Shown one piece after another: positions 6,134 to 7,552 of a stretch of DNA of 7,552 nt. The position numbers and the translations under genes were made by a program. The DNA lies in the NCBI GenBank assembly GCA_937870805.1, contig CALMZT010000238.1, forward strand, positions 1 through 7,552, given 5' to 3'. The first letter of the stretch is position 1, and each line of letters opens with the position of its first letter. This stretch comes from an uncultured Chloroflexota bacterium. GTDB lineage: Bacteria > Chloroflexota > Anaerolineae > Aggregatilineales > Phototrophicaceae. The notes under the pieces were generated by a model. It searched no databases. It saw only the letters and a list, made by a program, of their open reading frames with translations, and had not been told where the DNA came from.

Positions 6134-7474
6134 ATGTCTATTTTTGATCATCAATATTTGACTCAACAAACTCTCAAACTGGACCTTGAAGGCTTGCGGC
6201 GTGGCTTGTACAGCGACAAGTACTTTGAGAATGTCGTGCGTGTGTTGAACGGACTACGCGAAACGAATTATACTTTTGCGGGAAAAAATACGCGCGATAT
6301 TCCGCAAGATAGCAATGGTATTCATACGGGGATGCTGCTTTGCGAAGCCCAGGTTTTCAATCGGCGCGCGCCAAAGGCGTTAATGGCAGGGATCGATGCA
6401 GCGCTCGTTATGCTGCGCCATGCGACAGGCTGTTTTGAAGGCAGCATTTATAATGAAACGTGGCAGCATCTTCAGGTAGAGGCACTCGAAGACGGCATGT
6501 TTACCAATTATGAAGGCGATACCGAAGATGTTGAGCCTGTCATCAAAATTCATGGACACTATCGGGACTTCGCGCTGCTGGAAACCCCTATTCTCGGCGT
6601 GCTGACACGTGCAACACGTATTGCGACGAATGTATATCGCGTGCTCGAAGTCTCGAATGGCAAGCCCGTGCTCTACTTCCCTGCACGCTTTGATCTACCG
6701 GAAACGCAGGCTGTTGATGGTTATGCATATCAAATCGCTGTCAAACGTTATAACGCCGATTTTGGCAAACAAACAACGCCAGCGATTAGCACCGATGCAC
6801 AGGGCTTATGGTGGGGTGGACGCGGCGGCGGCACGGTGCCGCACGCGCTGATTGCCGTGTTCTTAGGGGATACTGCCGAGATGATGGTCAACTTCGCACA
6901 ATATACACCTGTCACTGTGCCGCGTATTGCGCTGGTGGATTTCAACAATGATTGTGTTGGGGCGTCTATTGATACCCTCAATGCCTTCTGGAAACATTAC
7001 CGCCCAGCATTGGAAAGTGGCGATATTGAAGCGCAGCGTCGTTGGACATTGAATGGGGTGCGGCTGGACACGAGCGCCAATATGCGTGATGTCTCGCTAC
7101 CTCCTGATAGCTCTGGTGGAGTTAATCCTGCTCTGGTGCGCAATGTTCGCAGCGCCTTAGATCGCGCGTGGGAAAGTTGGGATGTGCCAGCGCAGCTTGG
7201 AGATACGGCTAAAGCATACTGTCGCGGCGTTAGAATTGTTGTGACGGGTGGTTTTAATCGGGAGCGTATTCAAAAGTTTGAAGATGAAGGCGTCCCTGTT
7301 GATGTTTATGGCGTTGGGTCAAGTCTGCTGAAAAATGATTCTCTAACCAATACTGACTATACGATGGATATTGTGCGTGTCAAACTCGGTGAACAATGGA
7401 TTGATGTCGCCAAAACTGGACGCAAGCCCAATGATAACCCACAGTTGCAGAAGGTCGATTTGAGCAACCTATAA
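6134..7474 (+). CDS. pncB: Nicotinate phosphoribosyltransferase
   Basis: This cytosolic enzyme joins nicotinate to PRPP with ATP hydrolysis, giving nicotinate mononucleotide (EC 6.3.4.21), the entry step of the Preiss-Handler NAD salvage route. The 446 residues carry family landmarks in order: the N-terminal YSDKYF (26-31); a YEGD-x-VEPVIKIHGHY segment (about 126-143); LETPILG (149-155) and IAT (163-165); GGTVPHAL (232-239), whose His237 probably corresponds to the phosphorylated active-site His; RIALVDFNND (264-273); GVRLDTSA (308-315); the phosphate-binding VVTGGFN (369-375); and VDVYGVGSS (389-397) near the C-terminal end of the barrel. Length and motifs suggest an intact enzyme. The start has only a weak ribosome site (TAGG close to the ATG). 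Its neighbour downstream begins 12 bases after the stop, suggesting an operon. Nicotinamide phosphoribosyltransferase is a related alternative, but the motif set fits the nicotinate enzyme better. Confidence 0.92.
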   Translation: MSIFDHQYLTQQTLKLDLEGLRRGLYSDKYFENVVRVLNGLRETNYTFAGKNTRDIPQDSNGIHTGMLLCEAQVFNRRAPKALMAGIDAALVMLRHATGCFEGSIYNETWQHLQVEALEDGMFTNYEGDTEDVEPVIKIHGHYRDFALLETPILGVLTRATRIATNVYRVLEVSNGKPVLYFPARFDLPETQAVDGYAYQIAVKRYNADFGKQTTPAISTDAQGLWWGGRGGGTVPHALIAVFLGDTAEMMVNFAQYTPVTVPRIALVDFNNDCVGASIDTLNAFWKHYRPALESGDIEAQRRWTLNGVRLDTSANMRDVSLPPDSSGGVNPALVRNVRSALDRAWESWDVPAQLGDTAKAYCRGVRIVVTGGFNRERIQKFEDEGVPVDVYGVGSSLLKNDSLTNTDYTMDIVRVKLGEQWIDVAKTGRKPNDNPQLQKVDLSNL

Positions 7475-7475
7475 T

Positions 7476-7480
7476 AAGGA
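7476..7480 (+). promoter_or_regulatory. Ribosome binding site of the gene after pncB
   Basis: AAGGA lies 6 bases before the ATG at 7487. Because the remaining coding sequence is so short, this site is the main support for calling a gene there. Confidence 0.65.
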
Positions 7481-7486
7481 TAGAAT

Positions 7487-7552
7487 ATGTCCGTTTTTGA
7501 TCGCTTAAATGGGAAAATGCCCGAAGATGACGAGAAGTCGCGTAAGGATGCG
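7487..7552 (+). CDS. Start of an unidentified gene, 3' end beyond window
   Basis: The first 22 codons are visible, reading MSVFDRLNGK and then a strongly charged Glu/Asp/Lys/Arg stretch, which is more like a soluble cytosolic protein than an exported one. It follows the pncB stop by 12 bases and has a good ribosome binding site, so it is probably co-transcribed with pncB. Its first codons resemble those of pncB (MSIFD against MSVFD; about 14 of the first 16 bases agree). I do not recognise the family from this fragment and assign no function. Confidence 0.7.
   Translation, partial: MSVFDRLNGKMPEDDEKSRKDA

Noticed and set aside
1..7552. CRISPR array, tRNA, rRNA, insertion sequence or prophage
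   Set aside because: No regularly spaced repeats, cloverleaf-like structure, rRNA core sequence, transposase motif or phage-like gene was found on either strand.

Overview
The window looks like an ordinary chromosomal stretch from a member of the Chloroflexota, most likely an Anaerolineae-like lineage. That placement is an inference. It rests on the style of the two exported proteins (tandem DUF4397 repeats, Thr/Pro/Ala linkers of the 'PTATPTA' kind and C-terminal SH3b domains) and on the short, archaeal/Thermotoga-type S-adenosylhomocysteinase. No rRNA, tRNA, CRISPR array, insertion sequence or phage gene was seen.

Four genes lie on the minus strand and read from about position 6003 towards position 1. 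In transcription order they are: adenosine kinase (6003-5026); S-adenosylhomocysteine hydrolase (4926-3664); a secreted 835-residue protein with four DUF4397-like repeats and three SH3b domains (3625-1118); and a lipoprotein with three DUF4397-like repeats (1051 to beyond the left edge). The lipoprotein starts at GTG and is cut by the window, so ATG-based ORF calling misses it. On the plus strand, diverging from adenosine kinase across a 130-base intergenic region, are nicotinate phosphoribosyltransferase (6134-7474) and, 12 bases further on, the first 22 codons of an unidentified gene (7487 to beyond the right edge).

The two minus-strand enzymes make a metabolic pair. AhcY splits S-adenosylhomocysteine into adenosine and homocysteine, and adenosine kinase turns the adenosine into AMP, which pulls the reversible hydrolase reaction forward. 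Nicotinate phosphoribosyltransferase is a separate salvage enzyme feeding NAD synthesis; NAD is the tightly bound cofactor of AhcY, but a functional link is not shown by the sequence. The two surface proteins follow ahcY closely (38 bases) and may share its transcript. They look like relatives of each other with different anchoring.

Regulatory signals that can be read: a good promoter with an extended -10 just before ahcY, carrying a GAAATTTC palindrome in its spacer; a strong ribosome binding site that fixes the start of the 835-residue protein; a hairpin between the two surface-protein genes that may be a terminator or attenuator; and weaker promoter candidates in the divergent 6004-6133 region. 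I see no clear evidence of an undescribed system. The points most worth a second look are the paired DUF4397 surface proteins, the Gly-to-Ser change in the AhcY NAD-binding loop, and the ahcY promoter/operator arrangement.
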